A DNA stretch of 64,000 nt from UBA12202 sp049595035. GTDB lineage: Bacteria; Pseudomonadota; Alphaproteobacteria; Puniceispirillales; UBA1172. Shown piece by piece: positions 1 to 6,869 of this stretch (within the stretch, counting starts at the first letter, position 1; every line of letters begins with the position of its first letter). The position numbers and the translations under genes were made by a program. The notes under the pieces are model-generated. The model saw nothing but the letters and a program-made list of their open reading frames with translations. It made no database searches and had not been told where the DNA came from. The stretch is from the NCBI GenBank assembly GCA_049595035.1, contig JBMYKD010000005.1, forward strand, positions 1 through 64,000. The letters run 5' to 3'.

Positions 1-162
1 AAGGTATGGAAAAGGGTTCAGGTCCATACTTTTTTTCACAGCACAAGCATAGGCGTTCTTTTTTTCCAGAGAACTAGCGAGATTTTCTGCAAATGCTGAA
101 AAACTGCAAAAAAGCATCAACAGTAATATTCCCATTGATGTTGTCAGAAGTCGTACAGTCAT
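1..162 (-). CDS. Secreted small protein, 3' end cut off by the window
   Basis: The reading frame starts at the ATG ending at 162 and stays open for 54 codons to the window edge, so the C-terminus is missing. The N-terminus is a clear signal peptide: MTVR, then a hydrophobic stretch (about residues 5-24) and an AFA-type cleavage site near residue 25. The visible mature part starts ENLASSLEKKNAYAC and carries one Cys. A good promoter (251-223) lies upstream on the same strand, with a GAG just before the start codon. I do not recognise the family; export to the periplasm is the only supported property. Confidence 0.6.
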   Translation of the reverse strand, partial: MTVRLLTTSMGILLLMLFCSFSAFAENLASSLEKKNAYACAVKKSMDLNPFPYL

Positions 163-222
163 AAACTCAAGCCTGTTCACATGCCACCTATGAGTTGTAG
201 TATGGGGCAATGCTGCACACTA

Positions 223-251
223 AAGATATTTGAAAGTAATTAGGGTGTCAA
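223..251 (-). promoter_or_regulatory. Sigma70-type promoter of the secreted-protein gene
   Basis: On the minus strand TTGACA (251-246) is followed after 17 bases by TATCTT (228-223). This is a consensus -35 box with a good -10 box, and predicts a leader of about 55 bases before the ATG at 162. Confidence 0.5.
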
Positions 252-283
252 TAATAGGCGACCACTAGCATTATAAAATCTTT

Positions 284-308
284 ATCACCACCCTCTGATT
301 GTGGTGAT
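284..308. other. Hairpin, possible terminator end of the cueR unit
   Basis: ATCACCAC (284-291) pairs perfectly with GTGGTGAT (301-308) around a 9-base loop. On the plus strand it runs into TTTT, which is also the left end of the adjoining 24-bp palindrome. cueR is transcribed toward it from the right, but on that strand no U-tract follows, so terminator function is uncertain. Confidence 0.35.
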
Positions 309-331
309 TTTGAGTATTATAATACTCAAAA
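308..331. repeat. 24-bp perfect palindrome, copy 1
   Basis: TTTTGAGTATTA is followed immediately by its exact reverse complement, giving a 24-bp perfect palindrome. A second copy with one base changed per arm centre lies at 1351-1374, so the pair brackets the cueR/DUF4396 module. The centre contains TATAAT. It could be a bidirectional AU-rich terminator, a protein-binding site, or the scar of a small mobile element; the sequence alone does not decide. Confidence 0.6.
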
Positions 332-391
332 AATGTTAACGCATTGATTTATATATTATTTATCAGGCCAACCACCCCGAACCAGATAAAG

Positions 392-409
392 CCTATCCCT
401 ATCCCTATC
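392..409. repeat. Three tandem copies of CCTATC
   Basis: CCTATC is repeated three times in tandem, followed by degenerate CTTATT and CTTATC units. It lies just past the cueR stop codon. It is a simple-sequence tract with no evident function. Confidence 0.6.
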
Positions 410-425
410 CTTATTCTTATCTTCA

Positions 426-824
426 TCACTCGCCGATGTGATCAGACAGCGCATCAAGGATGGGGCAGTCCGGTCTGTCATCCCCCTGACAGGCCGTTGC
501 CAGCCTATTCAGCTGATCTTTCAGGCTTTGCAATTCCTTCAGATGCTTATCGATTTCGGCAATTTTTTCCATGGTGAGGGATTTTACCTCTTTGCTTGGC
601 CTGTCCTTATTTTCATAAAGCGCCAGCAATTCCCGGCATTCGTCAATGCTGAAATTGAACTTTCTGGCTTTACCAACAAATTGAAGCTTCGCCACATCAT
701 TTTCCGAAAAATCCCGGTATCCGCTATCAGGATTGATATGTGGTCTGATCACGCCAATATCACTGTAATAGCGAACGGTTTTGACCGTTAACCCCGATAG
801 GCTGGCCGCTTTACCGATATTCAT
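426..824 (-). CDS. cueR: CueR-type copper-responsive MerR regulator
   Basis: A 132-residue MerR-family activator. An N-terminal winged helix-turn-helix (about 1-70, with KTVRYYSDIGVI and GYRDFS) is followed by a dimerisation helix and a C-terminal metal loop ACQGDDRPDCPIL. The loop cysteines are C112 and C120, the positions that bind Cu(I) in E. coli CueR, so sensing of Cu(I), Ag(I) or Au(I) is expected. The gene has an AAAGGAAAG ribosome site and is divergent from the DUF4396 gene at 896. The shared spacer holds a CueR-like operator. Family assignment is firm; the metal is inferred from the loop. Confidence 0.9.
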   Translation of the reverse strand: MNIGKAASLSGLTVKTVRYYSDIGVIRPHINPDSGYRDFSENDVAKLQFVGKARKFNFSIDECRELLALYENKDRPSKEVKSLTMEKIAEIDKHLKELQSLKDQLNRLATACQGDDRPDCPILDALSDHIGE

Positions 825-844
825 GTTTTTGCTTTCCTTTTTTC

Positions 845-894
845 TTGCCTTTCCAGTTACAGGAGAGTTTAGAGTGCTTCAATCAGGAGGTCAA
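845..894. promoter_or_regulatory. Divergent cueR / DUF4396 promoters with a CueR-type operator
   Basis: On plus, TTGCCT (845-850) and TAGAGT (870-875) are separated by 19 bases, the overlong spacer typical of MerR-activated promoters. The spacer TTCCAGTTACAGGAGAGTT contains an imperfect dyad, CTTTCC (849-854) against GGAGAG (862-867). On minus, TTGACC (894-889) and TAAACT (871-866) with a 17-base spacer form a normal promoter for cueR, whose -10 box overlaps the dyad. This is the classical arrangement in which CueR represses itself and activates its target by DNA distortion. Confidence 0.6.
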
Positions 895-895
895 T

Positions 896-1342
896 ATGGC
901 ATCAATCGCAATGCATTTAGCCATCAACTGGCAATGCAGACATACATGGAAAACAGCATCCTATAACACATCATGGTGTTTGCTTGGGTGTTCTATCGGT
1001 GATTTCGGAACGATTGCGTATTTTCAGTTTATGGGCATTGACTGGCCTGTGTTGGCTATCATGACGCTGGCCATTTTTAACGGGCTGGTCACCTCAATCA
1101 TTCTGGAAACTATCATTCTGGCGCGACAGATGGCATTGAATCTGGCCTTTAAAACCGCTATTGGCATGTCGCTGATTTCCATGATTTCGATGGAAGCGGC
1201 GATGAATCTGACCGATGTCATGCTAACCGGCGGCGCCAAGCTGACCTGGTGGGTTATTCCGTTCATGCTCTTTGCCGGATTTATTACCCCGCTTCCCTAT
1301 AATTACTGGCGGCTAAAGGCGCTGGGCAAGGCATGCCACTGA
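896..1342 (+). CDS. DUF4396 membrane protein, probable CueR target
   Basis: A 148-residue integral membrane protein that I recognise as DUF4396. The start at 896 is chosen because AGGAGG (885-890) sits six bases upstream; an earlier in-frame ATG-like start at 845 would lie inside the -35 box. The N-terminus is rich in His, Cys and Trp (WQCRHTW, then TSWCLLGCSIGDFG), followed by about three or four hydrophobic helices (near residues 45-70, 75-95 and 115-135) and a Met-rich stretch (MSLISMISMEAAMN). The thiol and thioether residues and the divergent cueR suggest a role in copper handling. The biochemical function is not known to me. Confidence 0.75.
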   Translation: MASIAMHLAINWQCRHTWKTASYNTSWCLLGCSIGDFGTIAYFQFMGIDWPVLAIMTLAIFNGLVTSIILETIILARQMALNLAFKTAIGMSLISMISMEAAMNLTDVMLTGGAKLTWWVIPFMLFAGFITPLPYNYWRLKALGKACH

Positions 1343-1350
1343 TTATACAA

Positions 1351-1374
1351 TTTTGAGTGCTATAATACTCAAAA
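1351..1374. repeat. 24-bp palindrome, copy 2
   Basis: Same 24-bp element as at 308-331, differing by one base (GC in place of AT at positions 9-10 of the element, of which one base differs). It lies 8 bases past the DUF4396 stop codon and is followed by a short T-rich tract, so here it could act as a transcription terminator. Confidence 0.55.
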
Positions 1375-1422
1375 TCTTTTAGTGAGATGTTTTTATTGGT
1401 AAGTTAAAGCGGTAAACCCGTG

Positions 1423-1761
1423 CTAAAATCTGTTAAGATCTGGCGGTCTTTTATCGACCGAACTATTTTTTTCCAAAAGCTTGCGGATCGCTTCCAGATG
1501 TGACTGGATAAGAATAATCTGAGACAAAATCCCGATTAAAAATAAAAGATAACCAAGAAAAATCATTGCCGGAATAACCAGAGCAATGTCAGAACTATGT
1601 AAAGGTGAATGCGGATATTCGTTTAACATAAGAAGAAACAGCAATGATAAGATAGCAAGCGCAATAAACGCCAATATTATCACAAAGATGGCTAGGGCGT
1701 TTAAAACCGTGGTAACACGCCCAGCAAACCGGTTCAGCCTTAATGAATAACTGTCTGACAT
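1423..1761 (-). CDS. Small two-helix membrane protein of unknown function
   Basis: A 112-residue protein starting MSDSYSLRLNRFAG. This start is preferred over an ATG 39 bases upstream because GGAG lies six bases before it. Two long hydrophobic segments (about residues 18-45 and 58-82) are joined by a short polar loop with several His and Pro; the C-terminus (HLEAIRKLLEKNSSVDKRP) is a charged amphipathic tail, probably cytoplasmic. It stands alone between the DUF4396 gene (convergent) and prpE. I do not recognise the family. Confidence 0.6.
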   Translation of the reverse strand: MSDSYSLRLNRFAGRVTTVLNALAIFVIILAFIALAILSLLFLLMLNEYPHSPLHSSDIALVIPAMIFLGYLLFLIGILSQIILIQSHLEAIRKLLEKNSSVDKRPPDLNRF

Positions 1762-1839
1762 TGTTTTCTCCATGTTTTTAGACGGAAAAAACAATATCAA
1801 TAATAGATTAATAAATTCTTAATCTAACGGAATAAAGGC

Positions 1840-3750
1840 TCAACCCAGCAAGTGCCGATCTCTTAACGCGGTGGTGATTTCATCCAGAATGGCCGGATCA
1901 TCAATAGTGGCTGGCATATTATACGGCTCCCCATCGATAATCTTCTGCATGGTTCCCCGCAGAATCTTGCCTGATCGCGTTTTCGGCAGACGTTTGACGA
2001 CTACCGCTGTTTTAAACGCCGCCACGGCACCAATCTGTTTCCGCACCAGCTGGACTAATTCGGCTTCCAGCATATCCGGAGTTTTTTCGACGCCATCATT
2101 GATGACATAAAACCCGACGGGCAACTGGCCTTTCAGCTGATCAGCCGCGCCCACCACCGCGCATTCGGCAATATCGGGGTGACTGGTGATGACTTCTTCC
2201 ATCCCGCCTGTTGAAAGCCGGTGGCCTGCCACATTAATAATATCATCGGTGCGCGCCATGATGAACACATTGCCATCGGCATCAATCATGCCCGCATCGG
2301 ATGTCATATAATAGCCGGGAAAAGTGTGCAGATAGGCTTCATGAAACCGGTCATCCGCGCCCCATAATGTGGTCAGGCATGATGGCGGCAGGGGCAGTTT
2401 CACCACAATATTGCCAAGTGTGCCATGTTCCACCGGCTGACCTTCATCATCCAGCACCTGCACATCATAGCCCGGCATGGGTCGGCCGGATGATCCGGGG
2501 GGCACTTCAACCAGACCAAGCCCTAGCGGATTGCCGGCAATCGTCCAGCCGGTTTCGGTTTGCCACCAGTGGTCAATCACCGGCACATTCAGCTTTTCTA
2601 TGGCCCAGTGCAGAGTATCTGGGTCTGTCCGCTCTCCGGCGAGGAACAATGCCCGAAAGCCGCTGAGATCATAATCACTGATCAGATCACCTTGGGGGTC
2701 AACCTTGCGGATTGCCCGAAACGCCGTGGGGGCGGTAAATAGCGCTGAAACCTGATAGGTGCTAATCACCCGCCAGAATGCGCCTGCATCTGGTGTGCCA
2801 ACGGGCTTGCCTTCATAAATGATGCTGCTGCAACCAAATAATAGCGGCGCATAACAGATATAGCTATGGCCCACCACCCAGCCCACATCTGATGCCGCCC
2901 AGAATACCTCCCCCGGGCGCATCCCATAGATATGATCCATCGTCCAGATCAGCGCGGCCATATGCCCGCCATTATCACGGACGACGCCCTTAGGCTGACC
3001 GGTGGTGCCAGAGGTATAGAGAATATAAAGCGGATCAGTGGCCTTGACCGGTACACATTCCTGTTTACTTCCGGCGGTGCGGGCATCTGCCATTTCACTG
3101 GCGTAATCAAAATCGCGCCCATCAATCAAATCGCAATTCTGCTGTTCTCTTGCCAGTATCAGACAGATATCCGGCTTATGCCTAGCCTGTTCAATGGCCT
3201 GATCAAGTAAAGGTTTATAGGCAATAACGCCTGATGGCTCAATGCCGCAGGTGGCAGATATGATGGCTTTAGGGGTGGCATCATTAATCCGGATAGCAAG
3301 TTCTGCCGGGGCAAAACCGCCAAACACAACTGAATGAATGGCACCAAGTCGCGCCACGGCTAGCATGGCGATGACGGCTTCTGGTACCATGGGCATGTAG
3401 ATGATGACACGGTCACCTTTTGTTACGCCGCGCTTTGCCAGCACCGCCGCCAGTGTTTCCACGTCATCCAGCAATTCCGCATAGCTGATCTGTCTGGATG
3501 AGGAGGTAATGGGGCTATCATAAATCAATGCGGGCTGATCGCCGCGTCCGGCTAAGACATGCCTGTCGACAGCATTATAGCATGTGTTTGTGATCGCATC
3601 AGGAAACCACCGACCGGATAGATGGTTTTCCCCGTCAAAGCATGTGGTCGGTGCCGTGAACCAGTCAATCTGTTCTGCCGCCTTCATCCAGAAAGCCTGC
3701 GGGTCCTGTTTCCACTGATTATAAATATCCTGATACTGCATTGCCGCCAT
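1840..3750 (-). CDS. prpE: Propionyl-CoA synthetase (acyl-CoA synthetase, ANL superfamily)
   Basis: A 636-residue AMP-forming acyl-CoA ligase that activates propionate (or another short acid) with ATP and CoA in the cytoplasm. Visible motifs are the N-terminal ACAS domain (QWKQDPQAFW), the phosphate-binding loop YTSGTTGQPKG (245-255), WWQTETGW, and the C-terminal LPKTRSGKILRGTM with the catalytic and acetylation-prone Lys near residue 600. Length fits PrpE rather than the slightly longer Acs, and the GGHMAALIWTMDHIYG stretch is PrpE-like. GAGG precedes the start. No prpBCD genes are nearby, so substrate specificity is inferred from family resemblance only. Confidence 0.85.
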   Translation of the reverse strand: MAAMQYQDIYNQWKQDPQAFWMKAAEQIDWFTAPTTCFDGENHLSGRWFPDAITNTCYNAVDRHVLAGRGDQPALIYDSPITSSSRQISYAELLDDVETLAAVLAKRGVTKGDRVIIYMPMVPEAVIAMLAVARLGAIHSVVFGGFAPAELAIRINDATPKAIISATCGIEPSGVIAYKPLLDQAIEQARHKPDICLILAREQQNCDLIDGRDFDYASEMADARTAGSKQECVPVKATDPLYILYTSGTTGQPKGVVRDNGGHMAALIWTMDHIYGMRPGEVFWAASDVGWVVGHSYICYAPLLFGCSSIIYEGKPVGTPDAGAFWRVISTYQVSALFTAPTAFRAIRKVDPQGDLISDYDLSGFRALFLAGERTDPDTLHWAIEKLNVPVIDHWWQTETGWTIAGNPLGLGLVEVPPGSSGRPMPGYDVQVLDDEGQPVEHGTLGNIVVKLPLPPSCLTTLWGADDRFHEAYLHTFPGYYMTSDAGMIDADGNVFIMARTDDIINVAGHRLSTGGMEEVITSHPDIAECAVVGAADQLKGQLPVGFYVINDGVEKTPDMLEAELVQLVRKQIGAVAAFKTAVVVKRLPKTRSGKILRGTMQKIIDGEPYNMPATIDDPAILDEITTALRDRHLLG

Positions 3751-3794
3751 CTGGCTTCCCTCATAAATATTCTATCGTTATATTATCCACTGAA

Positions 3795-3823
3795 AGATTA
3801 ATCTGCTTCGACCCATTCGACAA
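3795..3823 (-). promoter_or_regulatory. Candidate prpE promoter
   Basis: TTGTCG (3823-3818) and TAATCT (3800-3795) on minus are spaced by 17 bases. A TATAAC further downstream is an alternative -10 box. Confidence 0.3.
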
Positions 3824-3859
3824 GCCCGGGATAACGGTTCTTGTGTTTTGATGGATATC

Positions 3860-3888
3860 TTGACCACCAAAAAGCATGCGAGTAAGAC
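3860..3888 (+). promoter_or_regulatory. Candidate azlC promoter predicting a leaderless mRNA
   Basis: TTGACC (3860-3865) and TAAGAC (3883-3888) are 17 bases apart. The predicted transcription start, about 7 bases past the -10 box, coincides with the azlC ATG at 3895. No Shine-Dalgarno sequence is visible before that ATG, consistent with a leaderless message. Confidence 0.4.
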
Positions 3889-3894
3889 TACATA

Positions 3895-4689
3895 ATGGAT
3901 CAAGACCAATCACAATCAGCCCAGCATGACCGCTTTGCCCCGCTTGATGATCCGAAACAGGTAGCGTGGCTTGCTATCCGTGATCTCTGTCAGGTGCCGG
4001 GTTTGGGGCTGTTTTTTTCCATGGTAGGATTTTCCGCTATCGCGCGTGAGGCCGGGTTCGGGCTCAAAGAAGCGCTGGCGACCAGTGCGCTGGTCTGGGG
4101 AATGCCGGGACAGGTGGCGATGGCAAGTCTGTATCTGGCCGGGGCGTCGGCGGCGGTGATTTTCATGGCGGTTGCACTGGCTAATATGCGGATGATGCTG
4201 ATGGTGGTTTCTTCGGTTGATCTGATCGGGTTTCGCCGGCATGGGACGGCCATTATCAAACAGATCCTTCTGATGCATTTTCTGGCTATCACCACATGGA
4301 TACAGCTTTCCGTAGTGCGTGGTAAAGTGGCGGATCGCGCCATGATTATATATTTTACGGCCTTTGCCCTGCCCTTATTTGTCATTGGTATGATGGGGAC
4401 GTTATTAGGGTTCTATCTGGTTGATATCGTGCCGCCCATGTTGCTAAAGGCTATCGTTTTTACGACACCACTTTATATTTTGATGATGGTAGCCAAAATC
4501 AGAATACAGCTTTTTCGTTATGCTGGCGTGGTTGGTGGCAGTTTGGCACCGCTACTTTATCCGGTCATAGGGGAATGGGCTATTCTTACCGCTGGCATAG
4601 TTGGGGGAACGCTGGTCATGTTACCGCGTCTTTATGCGGCCAGACAGGTTCGGCAAAAACGCAGGCAAGCTAGAGATATCCAGTCATGA
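3895..4689 (+). CDS. azlC: AzlC family branched-chain amino acid exporter, large subunit
   Basis: A 264-residue polytopic inner-membrane protein with the AzlC signature FGLKEALATSALVWGMPGQ near residues 55-75 and about five to seven hydrophobic helices. AzlC works with the small AzlD subunit to export branched-chain amino acids or analogues. The downstream azlD overlaps it by four bases (ATGA), the usual pairing. No ribosome site precedes the ATG, and a promoter directly upstream predicts leaderless initiation. The final residues (RQVRQKRRQARD) are basic and presumably cytoplasmic. Family assignment is secure; the exported substrate is not shown by sequence. Confidence 0.85.
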   Translation: MDQDQSQSAQHDRFAPLDDPKQVAWLAIRDLCQVPGLGLFFSMVGFSAIAREAGFGLKEALATSALVWGMPGQVAMASLYLAGASAAVIFMAVALANMRMMLMVVSSVDLIGFRRHGTAIIKQILLMHFLAITTWIQLSVVRGKVADRAMIIYFTAFALPLFVIGMMGTLLGFYLVDIVPPMLLKAIVFTTPLYILMMVAKIRIQLFRYAGVVGGSLAPLLYPVIGEWAILTAGIVGGTLVMLPRLYAARQVRQKRRQARDIQS

Positions 4690-5021
4690 ATGATCAGTCA
4701 TTATATTTATGGATGCTCATTTTACTGGCATTTATTGCTACCGATATCTGGCGGGTTCTTGGTGTATTGCTGGCCAATCATATCTCACCGGAAAGCTTGT
4801 TCATGAAATGGATCAATGCTGTTGCCTATGCTATGGTATGCGGGGTCATGATGCTTGTTGTGGTGCATCCATCCGGGCTTGTGGCCAGTTCATCCCTGCT
4901 AGCACGGCTTCCGGCTTTTGCGGTGACAATCGGGTTAATGCTGTGGCGCGGCAATACTTTACTTGCGGTATCATCAGGCGCAATAACATTTTTCTGTCTG
5001 GATATGCTTACAAGTTCTTGA
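4686..5021 (+). CDS. azlD: AzlD family exporter, small subunit
   Basis: A 111-residue membrane protein with about four hydrophobic helices. The stretch ATDIWRVLGVLLANHISPES is typical of AzlD. It starts inside the azlC stop codon (ATGA), so translation is probably coupled and the two subunits are made together. The pair is predicted to form a branched-chain amino acid efflux system in the inner membrane. No regulator of the Lrp/AzlB type is present beside it. Confidence 0.8.
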   Translation: MNDQSLYLWMLILLAFIATDIWRVLGVLLANHISPESLFMKWINAVAYAMVCGVMMLVVVHPSGLVASSSLLARLPAFAVTIGLMLWRGNTLLAVSSGAITFFCLDMLTSS

Positions 5022-5108
5022 CCATTAAAATGCCCTTTTTTGCATGAGAGGGCTTGTAGCATCGCTCTTTCAGATCATATAATATAACAAACCAATAAGA
5101 GTACGAAT

Positions 5109-5564
5109 ATGTCTATCACTGCAGAAGAAATTATCACTAACCTTGATCTCCAGCCACATCCGGAAGGAGGCTGGTATCGGGAAACTTTCAATAATCGTGC
5201 TGATGGTGAAATTCGTGGCACCATGACAGCGATTTACTTTCTCCTCAAAAAGGGGGAAACATCACATTGGCATCGGGTGCTGGATGCGGACGAAGTATGG
5301 TCATGGATAGCTGGTGGCTCGCTGACCTTTTCCCATATTGCGCCAGCAAGTGAAACAGATGAAAACCCAGATGTAAAACAGCTCACCATTGGCATGGATC
5401 TGGCAGCAGGCGAAGTGCCACAACTCACCGTTAAAGCAGGGCATTGGCAAACAGCTTCGGCGCGGGATGATTTTGTGCTGGTGTCTTGTGTGACGTCTCC
5501 CGGCTTTGTGTTTGACAGTTTTGAATTAGCACCACAGAATTTCCAGCCCGGCTTTATTTTCTAA
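5109..5564 (+). CDS. Cupin superfamily protein (DUF985)
   Basis: A 151-residue single-domain protein of the cupin_5/DUF985 group. It opens with the family hallmark NLDLQPHPEGGWYRETF (about residues 11-27) and continues with the barrel strands TAIYFLLKKGETSHWHRV, containing the His pair usual for the cupin metal site, then DEVWSWIAGGSLTF. Members adopt a beta-barrel related to sugar epimerases; no reaction is established for this subgroup to my knowledge. It is a separate unit between azlD and the iron-binding protein, 87 bases after azlD. Confidence 0.8.
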   Translation: MSITAEEIITNLDLQPHPEGGWYRETFNNRADGEIRGTMTAIYFLLKKGETSHWHRVLDADEVWSWIAGGSLTFSHIAPASETDENPDVKQLTIGMDLAAGEVPQLTVKAGHWQTASARDDFVLVSCVTSPGFVFDSFELAPQNFQPGFIF

Positions 5565-5607
5565 CATATCGATTAATGCAACAGAAAAGATCATTCTGAT
5601 TTAAAAC

Positions 5608-5651
5608 TTGACGTGTCGATCGTTTGATATTAGTAATGAGAACTATTCGCA
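5608..5651 (+). promoter_or_regulatory. Candidate Fur-type iron box with overlapping promoter
   Basis: TGAGAACTATTCGCA (5637-5651) is an imperfect 7-1-7 dyad that matches the Fur pattern TGATAAT-N-ATTATCA at 10 of 14 arm positions. A TTGACG (5608-5613) with TAGTAA 17 bases on (5631-5636) gives a weak promoter next to the box. The gene it precedes encodes an iron-binding protein, so iron repression is plausible. Confidence 0.45.
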
Positions 5652-5735
5652 ATATCATAATCAGGAAAAGCGTGTGATATTTACTGTTTTTATTGAAAAT
5701 GTTTCTATATAAACCCTTATATGATGGTGGAAAAA

Positions 5736-6809
5736 ATGATAACTTCAATGTTGAAATCCTACTTTCGGAAAAGCGGTATCCGGCTATCTCTGGTCATGGT
5801 ACTGGTTATTGCTTTCATCACGGGCGGCAATGGTCTGGCCCAGACTGCAAAAGCCGACACGCTGAATATCTATTCATCGCGGAGCCCGCAATTAATACAG
5901 CCTCTGCTTGATGCTTATACGGCAAAAACTGGCATAAATTTCAAAGTGCTTCATCTTTCTGATGGTATGGCGCAAAGATTGAAAGCCGAAGGTGAGAACA
6001 CGCCAGCAGATATTGTTTTGACGGTTGATATCTCACGGCTATCGGAAATAGATGATCTGGGGGTATTAGCGGCGGTGGATTCCCCTTTGCTGAGGGCAAA
6101 TATCCCGGCCAAATGGCGTGATACGGATCATCACTGGTTTGGATTATCGACCCGGGCGCGGGTCGCTGTCGTTTCTATCGAACGGGTGGATGCCAACGCA
6201 TTGAAACGGGTGGAAGACCTGGCGAAACCAGAGTGGCGTGGGCGTATCTGCACGCGAAAGGGAAGCCATCCCTATAACCGTGCGTTACTGGCGTCGCTGG
6301 TTGCTCATAATGGGCCGGAGGCGGCACAAGAATGGACTAAGGGGCTAGTGGCCAATATGGCCCGGAAACCACAAGGCAATGACAGAGCGCAGGCCAATGC
6401 TATTCACGCCGGTCTTTGTGATATTGCCCTGATGAACACCTATTATTACGGGTTGATGAAATTCAATCTGAAAAACACTGAACAGCAGGAATGGGCAAAA
6501 TCCGTTAAAATCCTATTTCTTAATCAGGGTGATGGTGATCGGGGTCAGCATGTGAATATTACCGGTGCCGGTATTCTTGCTTCCAGCGAAAAATATGATG
6601 CGGCTGTCACTTTTCTGGAATGGTTATCAGAACCTGCGGCGCAACGGATATATGCAAGCACCAATTACGAATATCCGGTGAATCCTTCGGTAGAAGCAGA
6701 TGATGAAATTGCATCATGGGGGGCATTTCGGCCGGATGATTTGCCGGTACAATCTCTGGCTGAACATGCGGCTATGGCGCAACGAATTATTAATATAACG
6801 GGCTGGTAA
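5736..6809 (+). CDS. Periplasmic Fe(III)-binding protein of an ABC importer (FbpA/AfuA/FutA type)
   Basis: About 357 residues with an N-terminal signal peptide (hydrophobic core LSLVMVLVIAFITGG, cleavage near AKA before DTLNIYSSR). The mature part shows the class of ferric-binding proteins: NIYSSRSPQLIQPLLDAY, WFGLSTRARVAVV, ICTRKGSHPYNRALLASL, and the iron-ligand tyrosines in MNTYYYGLM, then NITGAGILASSEKYDAA. It delivers Fe(III) to a permease. The start at 5736 follows GGTGG; an earlier ATG at 5721 lacks a ribosome site. No permease or ATPase gene is adjacent, so its transporter must be elsewhere. A Fur-like box lies upstream. Confidence 0.85.
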   Translation: MITSMLKSYFRKSGIRLSLVMVLVIAFITGGNGLAQTAKADTLNIYSSRSPQLIQPLLDAYTAKTGINFKVLHLSDGMAQRLKAEGENTPADIVLTVDISRLSEIDDLGVLAAVDSPLLRANIPAKWRDTDHHWFGLSTRARVAVVSIERVDANALKRVEDLAKPEWRGRICTRKGSHPYNRALLASLVAHNGPEAAQEWTKGLVANMARKPQGNDRAQANAIHAGLCDIALMNTYYYGLMKFNLKNTEQQEWAKSVKILFLNQGDGDRGQHVNITGAGILASSEKYDAAVTFLEWLSEPAAQRIYASTNYEYPVNPSVEADDEIASWGAFRPDDLPVQSLAEHAAMAQRIINITGW

Positions 6810-6869
6810 AACTTGCCATAGGATCATTGATCCTGTCATAATAAAAACTCACTCCATCATGACGGGATC

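Noticed and set aside
845..895. Upstream start for the DUF4396 gene
   Set aside because: It lies within the -35 element and before the predicted transcription start; the ATG at 896 has AGGAGG.
5022..5108. GCCC/GGGC stem after azlD as a terminator
   Set aside because: Stem of about five pairs with a long loop and no U-tract on the relevant strand.
6820..6834. AGGATC-ATT-GATCCT hairpin after the iron-binding protein gene
   Set aside because: Only six pairs, a three-base loop and no U-tract; not convincing as a terminator.
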